Source: Chara braunii
Lineage: Eukaryota > Streptophyta > Charophyceae > Charales > Characeae
DNA length: 35,188 bases
Assembly (NCBI GenBank): GCA_003427395.1
Contig: BFEA01000347.1
Location: 633,364 to 668,551, forward strand
Direction of reading: 5' to 3'
The position numbers and the translations under genes were made by a program. The notes below the pieces were generated by a model, which ran no database searches, was not told the DNA's origin, and was given only the letters and a program-made list of their open reading frames with translations. This document shows positions 10,601-22,600 of this stretch, piece by piece. Position 1 is the first letter of the stretch. The number at the start of each line of letters is the position of its first letter.

Positions 10601-13600
10601 CCAGAAGGGCAAAATGGTCTGTGTGGGGCCCAGTGGATGAGATTGTGGAAGGCTACAAAGAAACAAAGAATTATAGCTGCAACAGGTTGCAGGGCAAAAT
10701 GGTCAGTGTGGGGCCCAGCCCATGTGGCTAAATGGGTTACGCATGTGGCTTTTAACAAACGGGTCACGAGCTCAAATCCTGCCGGAACCCGATGAATAAC
10801 GACACGCAGCCAGCCGGGGGGTGTTGCCTTGAAGGACTATAAACATATTCAGCGTGAGAAGAAAGATCTGTGTATAGGGTTCCATGGGCCTCTGTCACAA
10901 CCTTGATCCGTGTAGCGGGCATCTGAACCGCTGAGAGGCTGGTCACAAACAGGTCACCAGTGTCACAAACAGGTCACCAGCGTGACAAACAGGTCACCAG
11001 AGTGACAAACAGGGCATCAGCGTGATGAACAGGTCACCAGGGTCACAAACAGGGCACCAGCGTCACAAACAGGGCACCAGCGTCACAAACAGGGCACCAG
11101 CGTGACAAACAGGTCACCAGCTCGAGTCTTGCCTGAACCTGATGAATGTATGCATGAAGGCAGGGGTTATCCCCTGGAAGAAATAAAACATGTTCGGCAT
11201 CAGAATGAAGCAGAGCTCGGCAGCACTATTTGGACTTGGGTGTAGGGTAGGGTCCCGCCGACCTCTGTCACAACATGCTTGATCCGTGTAGCGGGCATCT
11301 TAAACCAACAGTATGTTACGTTTCCCAGCCATTTTTCTTGGGCACTCTGTCTGTGCCGAGCGCAACTATTGGTAGGTCGTCCTAGCAGAGCAAAATGGCT
11401 GGTGGCGCCAGCCAAAAGAAGGCCCAGGCCGCTTTGTTTTTTTGGTCTGGTGCACAGGGCCTTTTTTTGAGGCTCGGCAAGGTGAACTTTTGTACATGTC
11501 AGAAAGGAACAAGCAAAGGCTCCCATGCAGCAGCACGACTTCGTTTTGGAAAATATAGTATTAAAAGTTGGGTAAAAAAAAAAAGTTGTGAAGCAGCTCG
11601 CGTATCATATCAAGGAATTGAAGTGGTGCGTCGTCGTGCCATCGCCAGGAAATTTTGGAGAAATGGGGAACTGTGGGTGAAAAGTGTTTTTTGATATTCC
11701 TATAACCAGCAAACCGAGGGAAGCTTACGATCGCCTGGCGGCCGAGTTTAGTGTTTTGACCTCCGAGGGTCACAGCTGACAAGCTGTTTCTACTCGCGGT
11801 GTAGAATGTGGAATGGTTGGACAATATGGCTGGGGCAGAGAGCTGCTGGACTTTGGCCTCGTTTCCTTTCGATATAAATTTTTTATGCTTTGTGGAATGG
11901 GAGAAGCTCACAGGTGACTTGTGAGCGGGAACATGTAAACAAGTATTAAGTACTCTTGTTTATATGTTTCTAGGCATGCCTCATAAGGCCACAAGTATCA
12001 GATACCCTCTCTTTATAGGTTTCCAGGCATCGCTCATAAGGGTATTCTGTACGTCATATCATGTGTAATGAATAAACACGAACTGATGTGCCACGAGGGG
12101 ATTCAGAAATGCATTTGTATATGTATTTTTGACAAGCAGCCACCCTACCCTGNNNNNNNNNNNNNNNNNNNNNNNNNNNNNNNNNNNNNNNNNNNNNNNN
12201 NNNNNNNNNNNNNNNNNNNNNNNNNNNNNNNNNNNNNNNNNNNNNNNNNNNNNNNNNNNNNNNNNNNNNNNNNNNNNNNNNNNNNNNNNNNNNNNNNNNN
12301 NNNNNNNNNNNNNNNNNNNNNNNNNNNNNNNNNNNNNNNNNNNNNNNNNNNNNNNNNNNNNNNNNNNNNNNNNNNNNNNNNNNNNNNNNNNNNNNNNNNN
12401 NNNNNNNNNNNNNNNNNNNNNNNNNNNNNNNNNNNNNNNNNNNNNNNNNNNNNNNNNNNNNNNNNNNNNNNNNNNNNNNNNNNNNNNNNNNNNNNNNNNN
12501 NNNNNNNNNNNNNNNNNNNNNNNNNNNNNNNNNNNNNNNNNNNNNNNNNNNNNNNNNNNNNNNNNNNNNNNNNNNNNNNNNNNNNNNNNNNNNNNNNNNN
12601 NNCATTGCTCATAAGGGTATTCTGTACGTCATATCCTGTGTAATGAATAACCATGAACTGATGTGCCACGAGGGGATTCAGAAATGCATTTGTATATTAC
12701 TATATGTATTTTTGACACGCAGCCACCGTGTGAATGGTGGACCGAAAGGGATAAGTGGACAAAGAGGAGGGTTTATGAGAGAGACTGTTTTTGTTAAACA
12801 GCCATGCACTCATTAGCAGGGGAACAATACATCGGTGTACATTATCTTTATGAAAAGCCGAGGCTGTTCATGTGTCAGCAGCTACAGAATCGGAGTGATC
12901 CTAGTCTCTGAACTTTCACGTCAAAGGTGTACTGTACATTGCGGACTGAATCTGGCCGTATTAGCAGAGACATACGTTTGTCTAGGGAAGAATAGTTGGG
13001 GGCTTGCACATATGGTACAGAGGTAAGGTTTACGTGGCATCCTGCCGCTCGGCGAGTTTGAGCTTATCCCTCACGGCGAGTTTGGGCTTATCTGGTCGCC
13101 AGTCAGCGGCCGGAAGGGGTGTCAGCCCAGTGGCAGGAGGAGAAGCTCGCTCACACCGGAAGGTATTGCAACTATTGTTGGCGTTGGAGATGAACTTGTG
13201 GCTGTGTGAGATCCTTTTGTGGCTTAGGGAGCCGGATGGCCATCCTGATAGAGAGGAGGGTGTTGGCTTATTGCAGGTCCGGTTTTCATTTGGGTGGGGG
13301 CATCGGCCTTTTTTTTTTTTTTTTTCACCACACTTGGAGAAACACGTTGCACTTGGGTCTGCACTGTCATGTGTTGGGTTTTGTTGTCCGAACCCTCGGT
13401 CGGTGCTTGCACTTTCCACATCCCAATGCAATGCAGGCATGTCATCTACTTGGTGGCTGAATGACTCACACCAAGATCCACTGACTGGCAATTCAGGGGG
13501 TGAAAATTGGAGAAAGAGATCACTGACACAGTGCGAGTACTGTAGTGGCATTCACTGGACTGTAGCATGTGGGCCATGAGTAGTGGCCTACCACTGTGCA

Positions 13601-16600
13601 TAACAAAAGTGCTGGACATGCTTGCGGTGCCTTGCACCATTTTCTTTAATAGAGTCCTCTTTGTGATTTGGCTTTTATGTTGTTCCCCAGGTTGCGATTG
13701 GCTGTTCACTTTGAGTCGTGTTTTTGTGCTTCAGTTCTTTCCTTTCAGTTGAGGAGGCTGGGGAAAGATGTGAAGACAATGATGGTGTTCATCATCATCT
13801 TTTTTATCTTTCTTTCAATTGTCTCCTCTTTGTGTTTTATCTTTCTTTCGATTGTCTCCTCTCTTTGCGATTATCTCCTTGCCAAAGCAGCTTCAACGAA
13901 ATCACTTGGTATGTCGGTGAATGTTATCCTTTCTTGATGTGTCGGCATTTTTGGTGGAGTGGAGCCTTTGTGCACAGGGGGCCTGTAGCTTCATGCACCC
14001 TTTTCTGAAGTGGGAACGGAACTGGGGTCTGTAAATGGTAGACGTGTATGCATGAATGTACTGTCGAAGCCATCGTGTGGCATCAATTGTGTGTATGATC
14101 TCAGGGTTATGTGAGGGTCGGTGATAGACTACAACAGTCCAATTAAATCTCTAAGTTGAGGGCGGAAATTCGCACAACTGGTGTTGTTGTTGGGGCCAGA
14201 GGGAAGAACGGTTAAAAATGCGACAGTCTATTGTATTTTTTGAGGAGTCCAGTCTGTGGGAGGTGGATGCCTTGCGCTGTGTTGTTGGCCTTTGAGATAC
14301 CATCATCATTGAAATGACCGCCCCTAGGCGGAAGTCGGATTCTGTTCATCTTGATTCCATCTGCATTCGAACTTGGGTCTGTATTTCAAAAACATTTCAT
14401 GGGTGTACCAACTAAGCTAGGCCCGTTGGTAAAAGACTTTTTGTTTTCCATTTTTGGGTCTATTACAAGGGCGATTAGAGAGAAAATTGCCAAGGGGTCA
14501 TCACATTCGTCTTCTTTCTTCAGAGGCTGTGAAACATTGTTCAAGAGGTACTTTGCCAATCTTGGAGTTAGCACATGTCCTTAAGTCTATGTTCATCTCC
14601 TTGCACCTTGTAGAAAGGACGGGATTGTCCCACTAGTACTATTCCGTTTGTTATTTTTTAGTGCCCCCCTTGAGCTTGGATAAAGGATAAGGACAACCTA
14701 ATGCACTATGATCGTGTTGGGTTGTGATGCTCGGGTACTCTGCCAATCTTCGAGTTAGCACGTGTCGTTAAGTCTATGTTCATCTCCTGCACATTGTAGA
14801 AAGGACGGGATTGTCTTACTGGTACTATTCCGTTTGTTATTTTTAGTGCCCCCCTATTTTTAGTGGCCCCCTTGAGCTTGGACAAAGGATAAGGACAACC
14901 TAATGCACTATGATCGTGTTGGGTTGTGATGCTCGGTACTGTGTTTGTCTATCACATGGTACCATCTTGGACTGATGTGCCTTAAACTACCAGTACGACC
15001 TTTCAGGCTGTAGCCCCGAGTGGCAATATTACCTATACTGCATTCTTCATGGCACGGGCCGCTGTTGGGCCACAAATGGTAAATTTGATCGGTGGCCTTT
15101 GATACAGCGGCCTGCAGAAGGTAAATTTGATCGGCGGCCTTTGATACAGCGGCCTACAGATGGTAAATTTGATCGGTGGCCTTTGATGCATTTCCAGCCT
15201 CTGAAACTCCGAGGTGAGGGGCCTGCGGCCGATGGTCGGGAAAGGTAGTGGTGGTGGTTTAATCTACCACTGCTTGGAAGAAAAACAAAGCGAAGGAAAA
15301 CAGGAAGCTATAATCTGGTTTCGTATCTGCTCTGCGGAGACTCATCGGTGATTCCTAATTTAGAAAGAAAGAGTCGTCTTGGACAAGACAATGCTCTTGT
15401 CACAGTTAAAATAAAAAGCATCAGTAATGGTTCTTCCTGCATGTGATAGGATGGCGGAAGTGGGGTTTCTCTTTGGATAGTCGTTAAATAGGAACAATAG
15501 ACATAAGGGTGACATGCAGAAATTGAGAAATGGACTGAATTAAAAAAAAAAAAAAAAGAGCCTTCCTCTCCCGAGAATAATAACCTTCAATTCCCTAAAA
15601 AGAAAAAAAAGGAAAAATAACGTTGCCCCATATTGGAACAGTACACATATAAGGATATGACATGCACAGATCCAGAAAGAAATGGAGCGAACTTTTCCAT
15701 CTTTCTCCCAAGAAATAAGTTCAAATAACCACCTTCAATTGTGAAAAAAAAAGAAAAAAAGAAAAGGGAAATAGAAAAGATCCCAGAAGTGGGAACGTGC
15801 TTTGTAGTTTGTCGAGGAAGAATCTGCCTCCACTTGGTGATGCTCTTTTGCTTGTCAAATACAAGGGAGAATCTTTGAGTGTTTTGTGATGGCCTTTTTA
15901 CAACTATTAAGGAAGGATCTTTTGGATTCTCTCCATTTGCTGGTCGTTAGTAGAGACATGCCAGAAGTGATGACTCACTTCTGCTCAAAATGGTTGATGG
16001 TAGTGTGAGGCCATGAGGGCCTCCCAGCTACGAATGCTGCAGGGCCCTCAGTGAAGGCCCCAGGCTGTAAGAAAAGTGGGGCCCTGCCAGTTGTGGGAAA
16101 GGCTGGGTCACTGGTCATGGTAGTGGCAAGGTGCCGAAGTGGTTGGGATCCCAACGGGCTGCAGCGTCTTCCATATCCTGGCCATGACACCTGGAAGAAG
16201 CGGAAGCAGCCGAGGACGCATTGGTCGGGGACATACTGCTAGGCTGGTTCAGCGCAGCTGTGCTTGGGTGGTAGAGCTAGCAGTGGGGCAGTGATCTAGA
16301 AGCAAGGCGGGCAGCCCCACCCATGGATGGGCTGGGCACCTAGGGGGAGAAGGTGGTATGTGTAAGGGACGTCCTAGGAGGAGGCGGAAGGATATGCCTT
16401 AGTGTGGTTGACGAGTAGCGTGGTACATTCTGCATTCAGGCACTTGTGAGAACAACATTGGTACCTTGTGGCTGTGGAATTGTACACTGGCGTAGTATAT
16501 ATGGGCTAGAGAAGTAAGAGTAGGTGGTCCCACATTGGCTGGTAGTGAGACTACAATTACAGTATAGACGGAACGTATCTGACTACAATTGCGTCCAGAG

Positions 16601-19600
16601 ACTAGTAGAAAACGTCCAAGTTTGAGTAATGCCCTAAGAGTAGGGAATTAGTATTGTAGTTGTATGGGTTGTTCCGAGGCAAGAAGAGGGCTTTTCTTCA
16701 TCGAGGGACTTCAACACTGTCAGTTCGTGTGTTGGTGTGATTGATCATTTTTGGTATGTCGTTTCTGTTAAGTACCTTTTTGCTCATATGAATTCTGGTC
16801 ACGAGGTTCATTGAGCTTGTAAGTGGAGTCTCTCCTGTGCAGTTTTGACGTTCTTTTGTGGTGTCATTTTCGTCCTTACATAGATTATCCAGTATATTGA
16901 GATGGATCCCTTGGGGAATGTATTTGCTATGCTGTTTTCCATCCTTCCCTTCCCCTTTTCACCCTCTCCCTCCCCCTTCTTCCCACCTTGTCCCCAACAG
17001 AGTACGCGTCTGACGAGTGATTGCATGCAATGTGTCTTTTGTCCTCTTCTGTCTCATTTTGGCAGAGGGATTCAATTCTCAGCAGGAGAAAGAAGCATCT
17101 TCATTACGAAACGAGCTGCAAACCTTAAAGGTACGAAGGTGGCCCTGCGTCTTGACAACCTCCACGTTTGCATCCTCTTCCGAAAGAATCAGCCACAAAG
17201 TGACGAGATGAAAGAAAGGGAGAGGGGTGAAAGGAGAGGGAGGATATGTTGATGGGGGAAGGAGATGTCATGGCGTGTGGAGGTGGCCCTGCATCTTGAC
17301 GCCTCGGCATTTGCATCACTTTCCAAAATCGAATCAGCCACGAGGCGACAAGATGGAAGAGAGGGAGAGGGGTAAAAGGAGAGGGTTGATGGCGGAAGGA
17401 GATGTCACGGCATGGGCCTGGAAGAGGGAGGACTGGAGATGCTGTGGAGATTACATGTATCGTGGAGGGAGGACTGGAGATGCTATGGAGATTACATGTG
17501 TTATATTATATTATATATTACCGAGCAGCTCTGTGTGACGATATATTACATGAATTACAGTACGTAAATTGAGAATGGAGGCTTTTTTTTTTTTTTTTTT
17601 TTTTTTTTAAGGTTTACTCTTTAAAGTTTAAGCCCAACCAATTCAATTACCTGTCGAATCTGGACAGGACTGTCTTTGAGTCCTTTTTTTTATTGTCATT
17701 ATAATATTATTATGGAGAACCCTGTAACAGCCACATCCGTGCTCAAGCCTCCGCCGAGGGAATAAATTTTGTTCAACTAGAACAGAGAATATATGATATG
17801 ATAATAAGAAAATAAATGCTCTGAGTATTTATTCAAGAATATCGTCAAAAAGTCTGCTACTGAATCTTAATTTGTAATAAAATATTAAAAAATACATTTT
17901 GATTCATTTTAAGAAGTGTAGAGTAGAGAATAAACTCTTTCATATTGCGAAAAATGTATGGAATGAAGGAGAGACGATGTGGATGGAAAGAATGAGAGTA
18001 ATGATGGACAAGAGAGAGGCCGAAGAGCGTATTGATGGAAAAGCAGATGATGGAGGTGAGGAGAGTGGAGAGCATGAACAGAAGAGCCGAGAATATGGTA
18101 CTGGAAAAGAGATGTCGGAAGATATGGAGGGGAGCGTGTGGATTGACCATGGGAAAACACAGATTGACAAAGGTACAAAAAGATGTGGAAAAAGTGGAGG
18201 GCATGAACAAAAATTACATGGGAAGGGAGGAAAGGGGATACAGACGGAATTGGGGTTCAAGAAAGTTTCCTTGTGTCAAAGAACACATCTAGATAACCAG
18301 TTTGGTTGTAGAAAAGGGGAATGCAAAAATTGAAAAGCAAAGATGTAAAAGTGGGAAGTTTTTTTCCCCCCTTTTTTTAAAAGGAATATGTTGGCTTTGT
18401 CCCGATTGCTGTTTACTGCGTGCTTTGTGTGCGGTCACATATTCATTGTCTGATATAGGGTTTGAAAATGGACGCGGACACGTTTGACCGGTATCCCATG
18501 GCTGTCTGAGTTTACAGTGGCCTGGCGTCGCTGCCCTGTAAGGAATGCTAATTGCGGGCTCTCTTCTGCTCCTGGGCTGTACCACACCAACTGGAAAATA
18601 AGAAAAGATGTACATAATCTGTGAGCTCGAACTTCGTGATTTTAAACTGCTAGTACAGGGTCCCAGCCTTGCAGAACGTTTTTGTTGCCACAAGCAAAAC
18701 TTGGAGGCGCCGCCCAGCCAGGCCTGCCATTGATCGGCGGCCTCCGAAGTGGTGCGGGTCTCATGCTGACACCCGAGGGCCGGTATGTGGTGTACTGGTG
18801 CTTTAAGCCGCTTCACCATAGCACTATCGAGCGGTCTCAAAGCAGGTTCAATCTGGTAGCTAACACATGCCACAAAGAAATGATTGCGGGGAGATCATCT
18901 CTGCTTGTCTGCACCCGAATGATGCAGCAGTTCTTTGGCCATAGTTCGTTGACACAGCAGTTCTTTGACACAGCAGGTGTATGACCACGCTGGTCTGAAA
19001 GAAGTTGCATAACTGGCGGTTCATGGACACGGCAGTTTACATAATACCCTCTGCTTGTCTGCACCCTAATGATACAGCTGTTAATGGACACAGCAATTCC
19101 ATGACCATGCTGGTCTGGAACAAGGCCTATCCATAGTTCGATGACTGCTGCAGCAGTTCATTCACCGAAACACAGTGCAACAGTCAATACTAAAGTGGTG
19201 GTTAACGGGTTGTGAGAGTGTGGGACTATAGTAGTGGTGGTCTGCTCTGTCGAACGGGCGTAGGCTGCAGCAGAAGAAAAAAAATAAATCTCTAGGCCTG
19301 ATAGGCGGTAGATTTAGTTTTGAACTACCTGTGTGAGTATGCCCTCAGCCGTGTGTTTTCCAGCAGAGCGTGAAATACGCCCCGCTCGCTGCCAGGGCAC
19401 TCACTCGCATCAAAAGGAAAGAAAAACAAAGCAAGAACATGGATTTCTGACCGAAATGCAGTCGCATATGTTCTGTAAGTGCCTGTGTGAGTATGGCCTT
19501 TGTCAGGGGCCTGGCCGAAGTATGAAGAAAACAAAACAAAACAGCAACACGGATTTGGCCCTACTACTGGTTAGATTCATTGTAGTGAGTTTGCCCTTAC

Positions 19601-22600
19601 TGAGTTCTACTTGTCAGAACGTGGAATCCGCCCTGCCTCGCTGGCAGCACACTAAAACGAAAAAGAAAAAAGGAAAGAAAAACAAAACAACAACAACGAA
19701 TGGGACCGTAATAGCAGTCACATACTATCTATGTTGTGCCTGTGCGAGTATGCCCTCAGTGAAGTACCCCGACATCACAAGCACCCACGTTCTTTGTTCT
19801 CTGTTTTTTTTTTTTTTTTTTGATTTGGTAGGGCAAGCGGGCCTGCAGGGCCCAAATCTTTTTCGTTGTGTGTTTTCAAATACTTCGACGCCGCCCCTCG
19901 ACCGGACCCCCGAACTTTTAGGATGAGGTCATTTTCCCAAATGGGACTACAGCTGTGAAAGGTAGTGGTGGTTTAATGAAAGTCCTGTGATCGTGGTGTG
20001 GGTGGGCGTGTCCGCAGGAGGAACAAGACCAAAGCTCCTCGGAGGTGCAGAATGCGTTGCAGCAAGCTAAGTTGAAAGTCAAGAATGCAAAAAAGCAGGT
20101 GACAACTCGTCGTACTTTCCCGCCGACATTGTTTGCCACTCGCCCCTCTGTTCAGATTCCCTTCGAAACGACATTATTTGCCTATCGCCCCTCTGTTCAG
20201 AATCCCTTCTAAACTCTTTTGACACTCGCACGACCAGACCCTTATGTCCTGGGTTCCTCTTTCGCCCTTACCCCTGTGCCTCCAGCCCCTCTCCTTGAGC
20301 AATTCGGTTTTCCCGAGGCTTGCTGTTTGGTGTCATTGCAGGTTCTTCCCTGCATAACTCTTTTCTCATGTCCTTTCAAGATCAACGGCGGACCATCTGG
20401 AAAAACATCAATGAACTGTGTTGATGAGGAGAAAGATCGAAGTTTGAGAGATGACCAATGTGATGATCCATGGATGATGGATCCGTTCGCTAAGTGTGAC
20501 GTTGTCACTCTCTCCCTCTCTTTCCTCCCCCCCCCCCAAACCAACCGGCCCGCCTCTGTCTCCCCCCCGTCGACAGTTTGTATTGCTTGTAGGCACTCTG
20601 CTTCCTCCAACGTGGCTAGCTTTTCTTGCAGCCTGCCTTGTATGGTGCTTCTCTGTATTCTTGTTTTGTTCTTTCATCCTTTTTTCGTGGATTACATTGT
20701 GTGTCAATGGATGAAGCAACACACAAGCATGAGTGCGAGCACTTGATGCAGTGAATAAGAAAGCGAAAAGAAGAGAACGAGCACGGACAAGAGAGATGGT
20801 AGAAAACCCCAAGTTAACCAAAGATGTTTACCTAGCACTTATGAGCATGGGGGCCGTGTGGTGGTTTATGGCTGTTTCTGTTCGGGCAGTTGGAAAGCCT
20901 CCAGGCAACTGTCCAGAACTTGAAGTCGGAGAATTCTGTGCTTCTGAGACGTGTACAAGAGGCAGAGAAGTCTTCAACAGCCTTGGAGGCTGAGAAAGTG
21001 GAGGTATGTGTAACTTACGATGGAAGAAAAAAGTTGTCTTTTTTTTCTTAGACTTGTGAATACCTTTCTGGATTGGGGGCTGCTGTGGTCTTCTTTTTAT
21101 TCTACTGTTTCAAATGTGTGGGACGCTCGGGGGATAGTGTTCTTTTTTTTTTTTTTTTTCTTTCGATTGGACGATTTCTTGCTTTATGTGGGTCATCCTT
21201 GCACAGGGTCCATGCTAATCTTCTCTGTATCATTCCTAGATTAACGGATGTCCTGAGGGACGTTTGTGTTTGTCGTTATGGTTGAATGCTTGGGTTGTCT
21301 TCTATGCCGATGTATTGCGCACGTTGAAGTACCTCCTCTGTGTTTTGACTGAGTTGGTATCATTTTGGTGGCGTGCTAGAAGCCTGTTTCGGGGCGTTTG
21401 TTCCTGTGACTTGTTCATAAATGTTGCTCTAAGCAGGAGGTATGGGCAGGGTGGTGACGTCAACATGCTTCGTTCGTACTGGGGTGGAGGACAGCAGGTC
21501 TGCATGCATGAACAGTGGGCATTCATGGGCTGGAACACGATCAATCAGGGGGGGAAGTCTGGAGGGGGGTGTGTTGCTGGAGATGATGAGGGTGTTGGAA
21601 AATACCTGGTATTGGTAGTCATTTTTGGGGCGGCACACAGTAATGGCGGTGGATTTTGTGTTTGTCGCTCGGAAGGGAAAAGATCATGGATGTGCTGAAA
21701 CCGGGACGCAGGTCGTATCTGGACAGAAGAATGCAGACTCTGTGGGTATGGTGTAGGCCAAAGCACTTCTCCTTAGGAAGATGACAAGTGGGCCTTTGCT
21801 TTTGTGGTATTGCATCTCGATAGACTCTGTGGGAATGGTGTAGGTCGAGCCATTTCTTGTTAGGAATGTCAAGCTGGCCCTTGCTTTCATGCTTTTGCAT
21901 CTCTAGACAACTATAGTTTTCCCACGTTTTGTATTTGTAAATCAAGATTTTCAGTGTTTCCTAGGGTAAGGCCAAGCACTCGTAGCCTCTTGCAATTGGG
22001 CATGTATGGGTCTGGCCTCGCCCCCTGGAAGCATTTGGGCAAACTCAGAAATGAGACCTTTTATAAACTTTTCGAAATCCGTGTCGTGGATGGATCCATG
22101 CTTGGATTGCAAAACAGTGCCCTGATGTTGTGCTTTTCTATCGCTATCGTTCATGTTGGTCGAGTGTCTTCCTTGCTTAACACCTGATATGGCATTTCAT
22201 CTTCGTCTCCAATTTTCCCTTTCAGTTCTGAAGCCTGTCTCTCTCTTTTGACAGTCATGGTGATAAGTAAGTATCTGAGTGCATCTGGAAGCTTCATCTT
22301 CAGCAAGGAGGAGGGGCTTGCCCTTTGTTTGTCTGTGCTGATGGTAAGTGACCACCGCCAACAAGAGGCCTCTTGTTGTCGGAGGTTTGATGACTGTGTT
22401 TTCTCTTCCACTCTCCATATGCCTCCGTTCACGTCTCTCCCTGCCTCTCACAATGCTGGTTACCTTTTCCGCCTTCCGTGGTCTGCAATCCTGTCTTGTG
22501 CAGTTGGCGTCTGTTGCTGCGCTTCACCAGAAGAAGTTGACGGAAGCGGAGGTGGCATTAAAGTTCATTGAGGTGCGCTATTTGTACCCTACGTGCTAGT

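Larger units (their letters stand above)
537..17065 (+). other. Intron 1 (about 16.5 kb, phase 1)
   Basis: The donor gtgagt and the acceptor tttggcag bound a very long intron. Exon 1 ends with one base (G) and exon 2 starts with AG, which together make a Glu codon. The phases therefore match with no further exon needed. The contents are listed as separate repeat features. The following stretches hold nothing I can identify: 3650-3980, 4100-4560, 4850-5040, 6360-7020, 7050-7550, 8330-8930, 9750-9920, 10450-10710, 11320-11930, 12740-13790, 13870-14340, 15200-15480 and 15790-17060. Unmapped small exons inside the N gap cannot be excluded. Confidence 0.8.
17131..20017 (+). other. Intron 2 (2.9 kb)
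   Basis: This phase 0 intron contains a 144-bp tandem duplication starting at its donor, a 26-base T run (17583-17608), AT-rich sequence (17640-17900), a purine-rich region with a 144-codon open frame that I do not accept as a gene (17899-18333), and two families of internal duplications (18898-19120 and 19329-19760). Between 18370 and 18890 I see nothing recognisable. Confidence 0.8.
21004..22503 (+). other. Intron 4 (1.5 kb)
   Basis: This phase 0 intron contains a reverse-oriented U6 retrocopy (21141-21261) and an imperfect tandem duplication of about 85 bp (21737-21905). The rest (21262-21730 and 21910-22500) holds nothing I can support. Confidence 0.8.

Noticed and set aside
10941-11120. 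Regular 20-bp repeats resembling a CRISPR array
   Set aside because: Units are directly adjacent with no spacers, in a eukaryotic intron, and derive from a SINE head.
12054-12669. Open frames across the N run
   Set aside because: They are made of unknown residues over an assembly gap.
13004-13579. 191-codon plus-strand frame
   Set aside because: No family resemblance and a run of Phe codons from a T tract; it lies in intron 1 with no supporting signals.
17899-18333. 144-codon plus-strand frame rich in Lys, Glu and Gly
   Set aside because: Purine-rich composition with internal repeats (GAGAGCATGAACA and GAGGGCATGAACA); no motif and no splice or promoter context. A fossil repeat protein cannot be excluded.
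18289-18873. 194-codon minus-strand frame
   Set aside because: No recognisable domain and crosses unrelated repeat-like segments.
22255-22343. Candidate exon between cttttgacag and gtaagt in intron 4
   Set aside because: Good-looking splice sites, but 89 nt breaks the phase between exons 4 and 5, and the only open frame is hydrophobic, unlike the coiled coil.
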